The position numbers and the translations under genes were made by a program. Below are positions 47,901 to 58,030 of a stretch of DNA of 64,000 nucleotides, piece after piece (position 1 is the first letter of the stretch; each line of letters opens with the position of its first letter). Origin of the DNA: Colletotrichum lupini (lineage: Eukaryota > Ascomycota > Sordariomycetes > Glomerellales > Glomerellaceae); the NCBI RefSeq assembly GCF_023278565.1, contig NC_064681.1:2418001-2482000 (forward strand), in the 5' to 3' direction. Under the pieces are notes generated by a model, which was not told where the DNA came from, ran no database searches, and saw only the letters and a list, made by a program, of their open reading frames with translations.

Positions 47901-49869
47901 TCTGGATCATGGGAATGAATCACAGCAGTCGGAGCTTGTTGGTGGGCAAGTGTAACGTGCGACTTCATCATGAGGGGTCTCTGTGGATGTTACCCTGACC
48001 ATGCTGGAATAGATGCCTCTGATACTCGCGGATCAGCATCTTTTGGGATTTCGTACCTGTCCTAGGCGTTCCTAGCCAGATTGAGCTGCCCGTTGCATAT
48101 CGGAGTACTACTCTATGAGGGTGGAGAGCAAGGTGTACCATTATCGTAGGGGAAAGACGCAAAAGAATGTGTACGGAAGAGAAGGAAAGAAAAGATACGT
48201 CCCCCTCTTACACCAGAAGCTTCAGGTATCTCTGGAGGACCAGACGAAGGAGGAATGGAGGAGGAAACTAAGGAAAGACCCGCACGTGGCGGTGCGCGAT
48301 GTGCAGATTTTCCCAATTAGGGGCTGCAGATGCCAGGGTATCCCCTCCTGCCCGGGGGCCAGTCCCAGATGTCCCAGCCAAGTGACCCAAGACTGAAGGG
48401 GGACATGGGGCTTGCAACACCCTTTAAGCCCCTGGTCATAGCACCGGTGGCTAATGGAAGGCCCGGATACCGATCTCTGGTTCCTGGGCGTTGGAACTTG
48501 GCGCCGCTGTGAGTGTGACAGTCTCACAGTCTCACTGCTCACAGCTCAGGCGCTGGCTCGATGGGTTCGGGTTCAAGGTTCGTCACAAGTGCCTTATCGC
48601 CCGATAAGCGGTCCGGTGCAGTACGTACCTCAAGCCTGAGGTGGATGGGACAAACCACCACCAGGGACCTCACAAAGTGCCTTGTACCACAGATCCAGTT
48701 GGTGCGGTCTCGCGCCGCCCGCCAACACAGCATAACGTACAATCTTGTCTGAAACACCATCTACCGCCAGTCACCTTTACACGTTCAGCTCTCAAGCTCC
48801 CCATCCCCAAAGACACCAACGACTCCCAAGCAACCAAGACTCTGAAAGAGTCTCCGAGCTGGCGGTAGACCCTCGTCCCGTTCGAATCTCTCCCAATGAA
48901 CGACAGCGCTTACCGACCCGCTCGCTCTCCAAGGAACCGCTGTTCAAACGCCCTTGTCTTGTCTTGCCCCTTTTGCTATCTGTACTCCGAGTTTGCTCTT
49001 CTGCCCTTTGCCTCTTGCTACTGAGTACGGCTACTTGGTACTTGCGACTCTTCGCGCTTTGCCTCTCTGGTCATCATCTCATCCCACGCTCCTTGGTTCT
49101 TCCTCCTTCTCTTCCCAGATACACCAACTGGCCACCACAGTCTGACCCCTGACTGTGATCTTCGTACTTCTTTGCCGGGTGGCCCCTGTCAGGGCGCAGC
49201 CGCGTGCGGTGTGCTGGCTCGACGAGAAGGCAGCTCCTGATCACAACATCAGATGAAGCCTTGTTTTGTTTTGTGCTTGTTTCCAGGCTGCGAGTAAAGA
49301 CACACGCAAAAAGGATCATGGCGCTGTCATCGCAGGATCAGGACGTTGGCAAAAGCCGCGCCTGCGCCAGCTCCTGCTTACATGTATCCTTTCCTTCCTC
49401 TTCCTCGTCATCCCACCTCGACGCTGATCTTGACCTTGACGACATCTCCGCTTCTTCCAACCCATCATTTTCATGCTTCCAGTCCTGTTGCTGCCACTTC
49501 CGCCCCAGATTTCCACTTTCTCAGAGCCCTGCTACCAAGATTGCCGTCCAGGATCAGCATTACCGTTCCTCCTCATCGCCTTGTCCGTACCCGCCTTCTT
49601 CCCACCACTTCCATTACTGTTGTGCCGGTCCACCAGTTCGGAGGAAACCTGGACAAGGGGCACATGGACCGGAATCCTCGCCCGCTCCTGATATATTTAA
49701 CATCCCGGCCCTCCTCTACCGGAAGTGGCCTCTCCTTGCCCTCGCCATTGCAACTAATACATATATCCTCCTCCACTACTCCTCTCACTTCTCTACCTCA
49801 AGCAGAGAAGAAGACCAGACGAACTGTTCCGCCTCCTTACTCAACTCCTTATACTTAATAATCGTCAAC
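44946..49869. other. 4.9-kb intergenic region, possible degraded sequence
   Basis: No gene could be supported. Between about 46,940 and 47,630 several frames of 100–170 codons overlap on both strands, but none has a domain-like pattern and no exon chain could be built. The segment 48,745–49,869 is pyrimidine-rich and open in the frame of the downstream GH76 gene from about 49,204. It probably holds the promoter and leader, with an ATATATTTAA element at 49,691–49,700. Confidence 0.45.
45021..45026 (+). terminator. Polyadenylation signal AATAAA of the PL4 lyase
   Basis: Canonical AATAAA 75 bp after the stop codon, followed by a T-rich stretch. The cleavage site was not determined. Confidence 0.55.
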
Positions 49870-51057
49870 ATGGTCGCCAACGTTGGAGGGCTCGCAGCCC
49901 GGGCAGTCTTTCTCATGTCCACTCGTCCTATTGCCCAGAGAGCAGACGTCGCCTCATACACCAATAACGCCGTTGCCGCCATTCGCACTCTCGAATCTAC
50001 CTGGTACGATGTTGGCTCTGGTCTTTGGGACAACGCCTGGTGGAACAGTGCCAACGCCTTCACCACCCTCGCCGACTTCGCCAACCTGAACCGGGATGCT
50101 GCTAACGAGCTTAACATCGGAGGCATTCTCATGAACACATTCCAGCAGGCTCAGAAGGCCACAGCATCAGCTTCCAAGTCTATCAACGCCGCTGGCCTTG
50201 TCACAACCTCGTACGCCATCACCAAGCGCGAGGTACCGCTGCCCATCGAAGGTCGTCAAATGAGCGCTCAGGGCTTTCCCAACTTCATCAACGAGTTTTA
50301 TGACGACGAAGGCTGGTGGGCGCTCGGCCTGATCCGCGCCTACGATGTTACCCAGAACCAAGACTACCTCGACATGGCCGTGCGCATCTTTGCCGATATG
50401 AAGACCGGCGGCAATACCAACTGCAATGGCGGCATCTACTGGAGCAAGGACCGCAAGTACGTCAACGCCATCGCCAACGAGCTCTACCTCAGCGTCGCCG
50501 CCTCGCTGGCCAACCGCATCTCGGGCGATAAGGCCAGCTACCTCAAGATCGCGACTGATCAGTGGACCTGGTTCAAGGCCACCGGCATGATCAACGCTCA
50601 GGGCACCATCAACGACGGCTTGGACGGCAACTGCAAGAACAACGGCGCCAACGTGTGGTCTTACAACCAAGGTGTCGTTCTCGGCGGTCTCGTCGAGCTC
50701 AGCAAGGCTAACGGCGACAAGTCGGTCCTGACAGACGCCACCAACATTGCCAAGGCGGCCATCAAGCAGCTGGCCGACGACAACGGCATCCTGCACGACA
50801 CGTGCGAGCCCAACTGCGGCTCCGACGGCAACCAGTTCAAGGGCATCTTTGTTCGCAACCTGCGATACCTGCAAGAAGCGACGCCCAACAACGACTTCAA
50901 GACCTTCATCACCAAAAACGCCGACAGCAACTGGAACGCCAACCGCGACTCTGCTGGCAAGATGGGTGTCGTCTGGTCGGGCCCCGCGCAAGGCGTTTCC
51001 GGGCCGACTCACAGCTCAGCACTCGACTCCATTGTTGCCGCCGTTGCCGTGGCGTGA
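49870..51057 (+). CDS. Glycoside hydrolase family 76 (endo-alpha-1,6-mannanase-like)
   Basis: Predicted to hydrolyse alpha-1,6-mannan, either in fungal cell-wall remodelling or in attack on other fungi's mannan. Single exon, 395 residues. The N-terminal segment MVANVGGLAARAVFLMSTRPIAQRA is weakly hydrophobic and would be an unusual signal peptide. It is followed by the typical mature start YTNNAVAAIRTLESTWYD and WDNAWWNSANAFTTLADFA. The motif EFYDDEGWWALGLIRAYD carries the paired catalytic aspartates (Asp145, Asp146) of GH76. Other family marks are GGIYWSKDRKYVNAIANEL, NVWSYNQGVVLGGL and FKGIFVRNLRYL. No C-terminal GPI signal is seen, so it is unlike Dcw1/Dfg5. Start chosen at GTCAACATGG; the frame stays open for 222 codons upstream, so a longer N-terminus cannot be excluded. 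Confidence 0.88.
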   Translation: MVANVGGLAARAVFLMSTRPIAQRADVASYTNNAVAAIRTLESTWYDVGSGLWDNAWWNSANAFTTLADFANLNRDAANELNIGGILMNTFQQAQKATASASKSINAAGLVTTSYAITKREVPLPIEGRQMSAQGFPNFINEFYDDEGWWALGLIRAYDVTQNQDYLDMAVRIFADMKTGGNTNCNGGIYWSKDRKYVNAIANELYLSVAASLANRISGDKASYLKIATDQWTWFKATGMINAQGTINDGLDGNCKNNGANVWSYNQGVVLGGLVELSKANGDKSVLTDATNIAKAAIKQLADDNGILHDTCEPNCGSDGNQFKGIFVRNLRYLQEATPNNDFKTFITKNADSNWNANRDSAGKMGVVWSGPAQGVSGPTHSSALDSIVAAVAVA

Positions 51058-53204
51058 GCGGGACTTCTTTCGAGAGATTAATTGTCCTCAGACCTTTTGG
51101 ATCAACATCATCATCATCATCGGGCAGGCGTTGGAAATTTTGCTTTACTTCACATGGCCGCTCTGCAACACGCTCCTTCTTTCTAATTGGGCGCAGGGGA
51201 AAACGGCAACGAACGGATTAGACTTGATCAGGAACGGGATACCCCTCAGAACACATGGACACTCCTTTGATGCCCCGAGCTGAGCAAGACAAGACCAGCT
51301 CGGGCGGCGCACCGGAGGGTTTTGCTTATTGTTAATAATGACTCTAATGAGTAATGATACCATAGTTTCATTTTGGATAGTCGTTTAGTCAGGCTTGCAC
51401 GGGAGCAAGCGAAGATACTGAGGCACAGACGTGTTGGATAATACTACATGGTCTTCCACCGTATACATACACTATTTGATGATCACCATTTCTGCGAGAC
51501 TCATGATTTCACTAAAACTGATGGTCGCCCTCCATGGATCCACAGGAGAACTCCCTCGAGCTAGATCGCCATCGATTAAAGGAGAGATCCTAGAAGGACT
51601 GAGCGCCAAGGGGTGTCTCCACGGTGGTATCGGCGCGGGAGTTTAAATTGAGGGTTGATGCAAAAACTCTCGAGAGTCAAAAAGGAGATCTCCCGGAACG
51701 ATCATCCGTTGGTTCGTTGGCTCGTTCGCTCGGGAGCTGTGAGCCGGTTGTGTAGGTAGCAACAGTACTCCATATGCGAGAGAAAGTTATTTATGGCGCA
51801 TTGCTGATCGCTTCCGCTTTAAATTGCCCGCGGGAGATCGTTCGGGGGGGGGGGAGATGGGTTGGTTGGTTTTTGGTGGTTTGTTATGCGGGGGAAATTG
51901 AAATTGGAGACCATCATGGGTTGTTTCCTCCCCTTGTTCCTGTCAGGCAAAGCCTTGTTTTCTTCTTTTGGTATTAGGGACGAGATCCTGGCTTGACACA
52001 GGAAGAATGAGCGGCCTCCATGTTAGGATGGTTTGTAAGGTATCCATGCTCGTGTGCCGTTTCTTCTTCGCTTGGTGGCTTGTCAGTTCATCCTTTTCCG
52101 TTTAGCATCTGCTGCCGTCCTACCTTTTTAAGGAACTTGCCTGAAGGAAGGTATTGAAGCTCAGACTACCCGTATCTTACTCAGTACAGTCGATCAATGC
52201 CACTTGATCATGCTTATAAGCATATTTGATTTCATCATGCCGAGGAGCAGTATTATGTATCAAAACACTATATGTCAAGGTGGGGTGAAGTCTTGGCTTC
52301 CCAACTTCCTGTGGGGCTCTGACTTCAGATATCCCTGCAGAGGCAGTCAATGATCCGCGCATCCTCCCATCTCCAACAACACATGGCACCAGCCAGCCTG
52401 CAAAGCCAGAACTCTGTCCGACGCTGACACTCAAGCCACAGCTTCAGAATGATACACAACGCGCGTATGCTCAGCCAAAGGGAAAAGACAAGAGAAGTCC
52501 CCACTCGTTGACATTTTTTGACAAAGCTTTTAGAGCTTGCGACATCTTATCCTGCACCCTCCCCCCCGCCCCATCCGGTCCGTTCCGGTTGGAAGACGGA
52601 GCTGAAGCTCCCGTCACTCACACAACATGCCAATAATTCGACGCAGTGAGACATCACTCTGGCGCGTATTTTACCTAAGGCAAGGTACGACGAGGCGAGG
52701 GGGTTAAGGTAGGTAAAGTCATGTGCGTTCGCGCCAATAGCTGCAGTAGTCCATGACGTAAGGTATACTTCTATCAACCCAAGTGGGCGGTGCGTCGGAG
52801 CCTTCGGGGAGAAGGTCATCATGATACCTATGCCCGCGTACGCGTGTAGGTAGGTATTTGTGTGCGAGAGAAACTTCGTACCTGCCACACTTTTTTTTCC
52901 AATCCCGCATTCCTCAGCCCGCCGTGTATCCTGGGACGAAGATTGGGACACGCAGCGCGAAAAGGTAGTTTCATCCCTTCCTAACCTATCTTCACCTGTT
53001 CAACCGAACTGGCTTTCCCATCCCAATTGGATGACGCTGCTTGCTGCTCTTCCAAACCTGCGACGGCGTCACGCAGCGAACTCGCCGTCTCATCTTCGGC
53101 CCCAGCAACCTACCTACTTACACTCTCCCGTCTCCTTCTGATCCAATCACCATCTAGTGGAGCAATACTTCATTCAAAGGGACAACCCGGGCACCACCGC
53201 GACC
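51058..53204. other. Intergenic region, GH76 to ATP-grasp gene
   Basis: About 2.1 kb with no supportable CDS. It contains a G-run near 51,845–51,855 and AGGTA-rich words at 52,680–52,860. An ATG at 53,031 opens a 36-codon frame that closes at 53,141, 63 bp before the ATP-grasp start. It would be an upstream ORF if the transcript begins before it. Confidence 0.45.
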
Positions 53205-54776
53205 ATGAAAGCCGCCTCAGCCGACCCCTTTGGCCAGATCCTCAAGGATCTAGTCCTCATCGTCATCAGCGTCGCTTTCATCCCCTTGACGACGATCATC
53301 CTCGCCTTGAGTTATGCGTGGCAGCGCTTCCTGCGTCCCGGCCAGGCCTTTGACCCCGCCGCCGCCACGGACCGCCAGCAGCAGCAGCGCCGCACCATCC
53401 TCGTCACCGGCGTCGGCATGACAAAGGGCCTAACCCTCGCCCGACTGTTCCACCAAGCCGGTCACCGCGTCGTGGGCGCCGACTTCTCCCCCCACGCCTG
53501 CGGCAGCCGGTCCACCGCCATCGCCGCCTACCACGTCCTACAGAAACCCGGCCGAGCTGGAGGCGGCGCCGACCCGTACCTCGACTCGGTGCTGAGGATT
53601 GTGGAGCGAGAGAAGGTCGACCTCTGGGTCAGCTGCTCGGGCGTCGGGTCCGCCGTCGAGGACGGCGTCGTCAAGGAGGTCGTCGAGGCCCGCACGCGGT
53701 GCCGCGCCGTGCAACCCGACGTCGCGCGCACCCGGATCCTGCACGAGAAGGATTCCTTCATGGACCACACGCGGGAGACGGGCCTGCGCGTGCCAGAGTC
53801 ATATCTCGTCACGAGCCGACATGAGATGCTGGCCGCGCTGGAAGAAGCGTCGGGGGGACTGTCCTACGACGCCGAGTCCGAGACCACCGCCAAGAAGACC
53901 AGGAAGCCGCCGCCGCGCTTCATCGCAAAGTCGGTGGGCGTCAACGACCGCGGCCGCGGCGACATGACGCTGCTGCCGCTGCCGACGGAGAAGCAGACGT
54001 ACGATCACGTCTACCACCTCGAGTGGCTAGGCATGTCAGACAAGGAGCCCTGGCTGTTGCAGGAGTACATTGACGGCGACGAGTTCTGCACCCACGCGCT
54101 CGTGGTCCGCGGGGAGGTGAGAGCGTTTGTGGCATGCCGCTCGGCGGAGCTGCTGATGCACTACGTCGCGCTGCCGGCCTCGTCGCCGCTGTCGAGGGCG
54201 ATGCTCGAGTTTACGCGGAAGCAGGCCGCGTCGTTTGGGGATGCGTATACGGGCCACCTGAGTTTCGATTTCATGGTGAGCTACGAGGACGTTGCTGCGG
54301 CGGAGGCGGGGGATGGACGTAAGCCTGAGCAGCTGAAGCTGTATCCGATCGAGTGTAACCCGCGGGCGCACACGGCTGTCGCGTTATTTGGAGAGACTCC
54401 GGACATGGTGGAGCAGTATCTGAGCGTACTTGACGAGGCGGGAACCTCTGGGGGCAGTCCGGAGACGGATGTGGTGACGCCTTGGAGGCCGTCCAAATAC
54501 TACTGGATCGGACATGACCTCTTCACGCTGCTGCTGCTGCCGACGGCGAGGGTACTGCTCTTCCGGATGTCGATTGCGGCGTACTGGCGGTCTGTGAAGA
54601 CGTTTGTCGAGCACGTGCTATTCTGGAAGGACGGGACGTTTGAGCTGTGGGATCCGTTGCCGGCGTGGTGGCTCTATCACGTCTACTGGCCCATGATGTT
54701 CTGGGACTGCGTTGTGAACCGGCGGAGCTGGAGCCGAATCAATGTGAGCACTACAAAGATGTTTGAGTGCGATTAA
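53205..54776 (+). CDS. Membrane-associated ATP-grasp ligase, MysC-like
   Basis: Predicted to activate a carboxylate as an acyl phosphate and join it to an amine, the general ATP-grasp reaction. Single exon, 523 residues. Residues about 13–40 form a hydrophobic segment (LVLIVISVAFIPLTTIILALSY), likely a membrane anchor. A Rossmann-like pre-ATP-grasp domain begins near residue 64 (RTILVTGVGMTKGLTLA). The ATP-grasp core includes FIAKSVGVNDRG, LLQEYIDGDEFCTHALVV, GHLSFDFMV and the metal/ATP-binding YPIECNPRAHTA (Glu383, Asn385). The pair EY-x-x-G-x-E-F/Y-CTH and IECNPR-x-H-x-A resembles MysC, which attaches glycine to 4-deoxygadusol in mycosporine biosynthesis. The C-terminal ~80 residues are aromatic-rich (WDPLPAWWLYHVYWPMMFWD) and may contact membrane. 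The next gene on the same strand is a PLP decarboxylase. Substrates are unknown. Start at GCGACCATGA, the first ATG in frame. Confidence 0.85.
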   Translation: MKAASADPFGQILKDLVLIVISVAFIPLTTIILALSYAWQRFLRPGQAFDPAAATDRQQQQRRTILVTGVGMTKGLTLARLFHQAGHRVVGADFSPHACGSRSTAIAAYHVLQKPGRAGGGADPYLDSVLRIVEREKVDLWVSCSGVGSAVEDGVVKEVVEARTRCRAVQPDVARTRILHEKDSFMDHTRETGLRVPESYLVTSRHEMLAALEEASGGLSYDAESETTAKKTRKPPPRFIAKSVGVNDRGRGDMTLLPLPTEKQTYDHVYHLEWLGMSDKEPWLLQEYIDGDEFCTHALVVRGEVRAFVACRSAELLMHYVALPASSPLSRAMLEFTRKQAASFGDAYTGHLSFDFMVSYEDVAAAEAGDGRKPEQLKLYPIECNPRAHTAVALFGETPDMVEQYLSVLDEAGTSGGSPETDVVTPWRPSKYYWIGHDLFTLLLLPTARVLLFRMSIAAYWRSVKTFVEHVLFWKDGTFELWDPLPAWWLYHVYWPMMFWDCVVNRRSWSRINVSTTKMFECD

Positions 54777-55703
54777 GTAATTTGGTATGAGTGTAGATGC
54801 CGTGTTGGTTGGCGGTTTACAATCCATGGCTACCTAGTCCTTACTAGATGTCACGTGTTGTTGACTTATCAAACCATTGGAGCTTTGTGATGGATTTCAA
54901 ATGTTTCCAGGGCCCAAATCCAGGCAGAGCATAGCCCAGAGAAGACCAATAAAAATAGAACTTCAAAGCAGTCAAACTCATGATCAAAATGGATTCGGTG
55001 GCTGCTTTCTCGTTGGTCTCACATGGCAAGGTACACCAGATACTAGGTAGATCTCGGACTTGACCCTTAGTGCCGGGATCAGCGACCCAGAAAACTCAAT
55101 TGCGACGCTCATGTCACTTTAGGGCGGAGGGTCCAAAACGCATTTTTGACATTCTTTCTGTCAAAAAGGCGTCCTTTGAGCAGGGCTGGGTGCATTATGC
55201 TTATAATCGGAGCCGTTCCGAGGGCATTCCGGCCGGTGTTCCGAGCGACAAACCCCGCGTTGAGCCGCCCCGCGCGGCTGGCTGACGAGTAGTCGAGTCC
55301 TCCGTACGCCACGACGAACAGCTTTCGACACCATTGACCTATTACATTACTGCATTCGGAATCCACCTTCCAAGAACCGGGGAAATAGGAAATCGGACCA
55401 TGATGTGATGGGCGGGCCATGGTGGAGTACCAGATAGAGATACACACTTCCATGTCGTCTATGGACAGCCGACCCTAGTTTGTGAAATGCTCTTGATTGG
55501 CCGGGCTATTACTTACTACGTCCACAACACAATTGACTTCATCTCATGTGTGCGTCTCTCATGCTGCTGGAAAGGTGGCGTTAAAGACTCGAGATATCAT
55601 TCTCTATAAGACGGACAATCCTGCCCTCCATACACGTACCCAGGCTCTGAGCGAAGGACATCAGTAGCAGCACTTAGACATTGACTAGTAGACCTTCTTC
55701 AAG
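54777..55703. promoter_or_regulatory. Intergenic/promoter region of the decarboxylase gene
   Basis: A 927-bp region between two same-strand genes. It holds a TTCCG direct-repeat array (55,216–55,243), a GC-rich small inverted repeat (AGCCG…CGGCT near 55,263–55,280) and TATAAG at 55,605–55,610, about 95 bp before the ATG. No CDS is seen. Confidence 0.5.
55216..55243 (+). promoter_or_regulatory. TTCCG direct-repeat array
   Basis: TTCCG occurs at 55216–55220, 55227–55231 and 55239–55243, spaced 11 and 12 bp (about one helical turn). Two of the three copies extend to TTCCGAG. The reverse strand reads CGGAA, a typical zinc-cluster half-site. It lies about 460–490 bp upstream of the decarboxylase ATG. 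A regulatory role is inferred. Confidence 0.35.
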
Positions 55704-57313
55704 ATGGATTCATCCGAATTCCGCACCGCGGCCGCAGAGGCCATAGAAGACAGTAAGTCTCTCATCACACGCTCCTGAATCTCATCACCACCAAACACCC
55801 TCACCCCAATCCTCATCCTCCAACCCCTCTCACGAAGCCCTCAATCACTAACCACCATCCCCCAGTCACAAAATACTACGACACAATCACCTCCCAACCA
55901 AAAGTCCTCCCCTCGGTGACCCCAGGCTACCTCCGCCCCCTCCTCCCGCAATCCGCCCCCGAGGACCCGGAATCATGGCAGACCATCCACGCCGACCTCC
56001 AATCCCACATCGTGCCCGGCATAACCCACTGGCAATCCCCTTCCTTCCACGCCTTCTTCCCCTGCTCCTCCTCCTACCCGGCCATGCTCGCCGAGCTCTA
56101 CTCAAACGCCTTCAACGGCGCCCACTTCAACTGGATCTGCTCCCCCGCCGTCACCGAGCTCGAGACGATCGTCCTCGACTGGCTCGCCCGGCTCCTGAAC
56201 CTGCCCGCGCCGTACCTCTCCACCGCGCCCACCCGCGGCGGCGGCGTCCTCCACGGCACCGCCTCCGAGGCCATCCTCACCGTCATGGTCGCCGCCCGCG
56301 ACAGGTTCCTCCGCGCCCGCACCGCCCACCTCCCCGCGGACTCGGAAGAAAAGGAGGACGAGACCTGGCGCCTGCGCTCCAAGCTCGTCGCCCTCGGCAG
56401 CGAGATGGCGCACTCGTCCACGAAGAAGGCGGCGCAGGTCCTCGGCGTCCGCTTCGCCACCGTCCCGGCCCCGGCGGAAACGGGCTACGCAATGTCCGGG
56501 GCCGCCCTCGCCTCCACCGTCGCCGCGCTCCGCGCAAAGGGGCTGGAGCCGTTCTACCTCACCGCGACCCTCGGCACCACCGACACCTGCGCCGTCGACG
56601 ACTTCCCGGGCATCAAGGACGCTCTGGCCCCTGACGAGCAGGACGGCATCTGGGTCCACGTCGACGCCGCCTACGCCGGCTCCGCTCTCATCCTCCCACA
56701 GAACGCACACCTCACGGCGCCCTTTGCCGCCTTCCACTCCTTCAACGTGAACCCGCACAAGTGGATGCTCACAAACTTCGACTGCTCCGCCCTCTGGGTA
56801 CGCGACCGCGCCTGGCTCGTCGAGTCGCTGAGCATCAAGCCCGCGTACCTGCGCAACCAGTTCTCCGAGGCGGGGTTGGTGACGGACTACCGCGACTGGC
56901 AGATCCCGCTCGGCCGGCGCTTCCGCAGCCTGAAGCTGTGGTTCGTGCTGCGGGCGTACGGCGCCAGCGGGATCCGGAAGCATCTGGAGAGGGGGATCCG
57001 GCTCGGGGAGAGGTTTGCGGAGATGGTGAAGTCGAGGGGGGATCTGTTCGAGATTGTGACGGGGCCGCGGTATGCTCTGGTCGTGTTCACATGCAAGGCC
57101 GGCGATAGAGAGAAGAGCAACAAGGTGACGGAGGCGGTGTTGGAGAGCGTGAACGGGGAGGGCGTGATTTATTTGACGCCGACGACGCTTCATGGGCTGT
57201 ATGGTATCCGCATGTGTACCGGGAGCAGCCAGGTTATTGAGGAGGGGCACGTCCAGAAGGCGTTTGATATCATTGTTGCGGCTACCGAGAAGGCGCTTGC
57301 CGATGGACAGTAG
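55704..57313 (+). CDS. PLP-dependent group II amino acid decarboxylase (aromatic amino acid decarboxylase type)
   Basis: Predicted to decarboxylate an aromatic or related L-amino acid to its amine with pyridoxal phosphate; soluble. Exons 55704–55752 and 55866–57313 (intron GTAAGT…CCCCAG, phase 1) encode 498 residues, the usual size of DOPA/tyrosine/tryptophan decarboxylases. Family marks are THWQSPSFHAFFPCSSSYPAML, FNWICSPAVTELETIVLDWL, the PLP-contacting WVHVDAAYAGSAL, and NVNPHKWMLTNFDCS with the Schiff-base lysine at Lys315. The HW-SP-FHAFFP segment matches the substrate-binding loop of aromatic decarboxylases, but exact specificity cannot be read off. It follows a MysC-like ATP-grasp gene on the same strand, which suggests a shared small-molecule pathway (inference). 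Confidence 0.9.
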
Positions 57314-58030
57314 AGTTCTCTTAGAGTCCTTTATTTTGGTACGTAGAATGCATCGCGTCAATAGACTCGGATATGAGTAAACATGCTTGGACTTACGGCT
57401 CTTGAGTGCCCGATGAAGACTGCCATGTAAAAGTGGGAACGATGCTTTGGGTGCTGAAATTTCGATCTCGGCGTTCAATTTTGATCTTGAACACGACGCT
57501 GCATTATGTTTCTTTTGTATGAGCTGCTTATGGTACCCAAATATGCCGTATTTCAGTCACTCCCCATTTGATCTGGGCACAATGTAGCTAGTCAACAGCC
57601 AAGAATGTAAGAAGTTGACAATGACCCACGTATCATACACGCAAGTGAGCGAGGTGAGCAGGCGATATCCACTAATTTATTGTCAGATGCAAGGCATGGC
57701 TTGAACTGCAGATATGTATGATTGAAAATTCAACGAAAGATCTGTTAAAAAGATGAACCAACGCAAAAACGTCTAAACCATGTGAATGCTTCGCTCCAAC
57801 ATAAGACTCGATCCCTTACTCTGAAGAGGGTATTGTATCTGTATCTGTTTTCGATTCTTCCATATGCAGAACCCACCCCATCCCATGCTAATCATAATCA
57901 TTCTCATAATGTCGTTTAGTTATGCAGTGTCGTATGTCAATCAACCCCATCGCTCATCCGTCCGAACCAGGGCATGCCGACGACGCACACCACACTAGAT
58001 CCTCTATCCCTCTCTCTCAAAATAGAATCC
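57314..58030. other. Intergenic region between convergent genes
   Basis: A 717-bp AT-richer region between the stop codons of the decarboxylase and the small minus-strand gene. It presumably contains both 3' UTRs. No gene or repeat is recognised. Confidence 0.5.

Noticed and set aside
48868..48892. GTTCGAATC word resembling a tRNA B box
   Set aside because: The flanking bases do not form a T-stem, and no acceptor or anticodon arm is present upstream.
56102..57478. Minus-strand frame of 458 codons over the decarboxylase gene
   Set aside because: It is the antisense shadow of the decarboxylase coding sequence, whose PLP motifs are clear on the plus strand.
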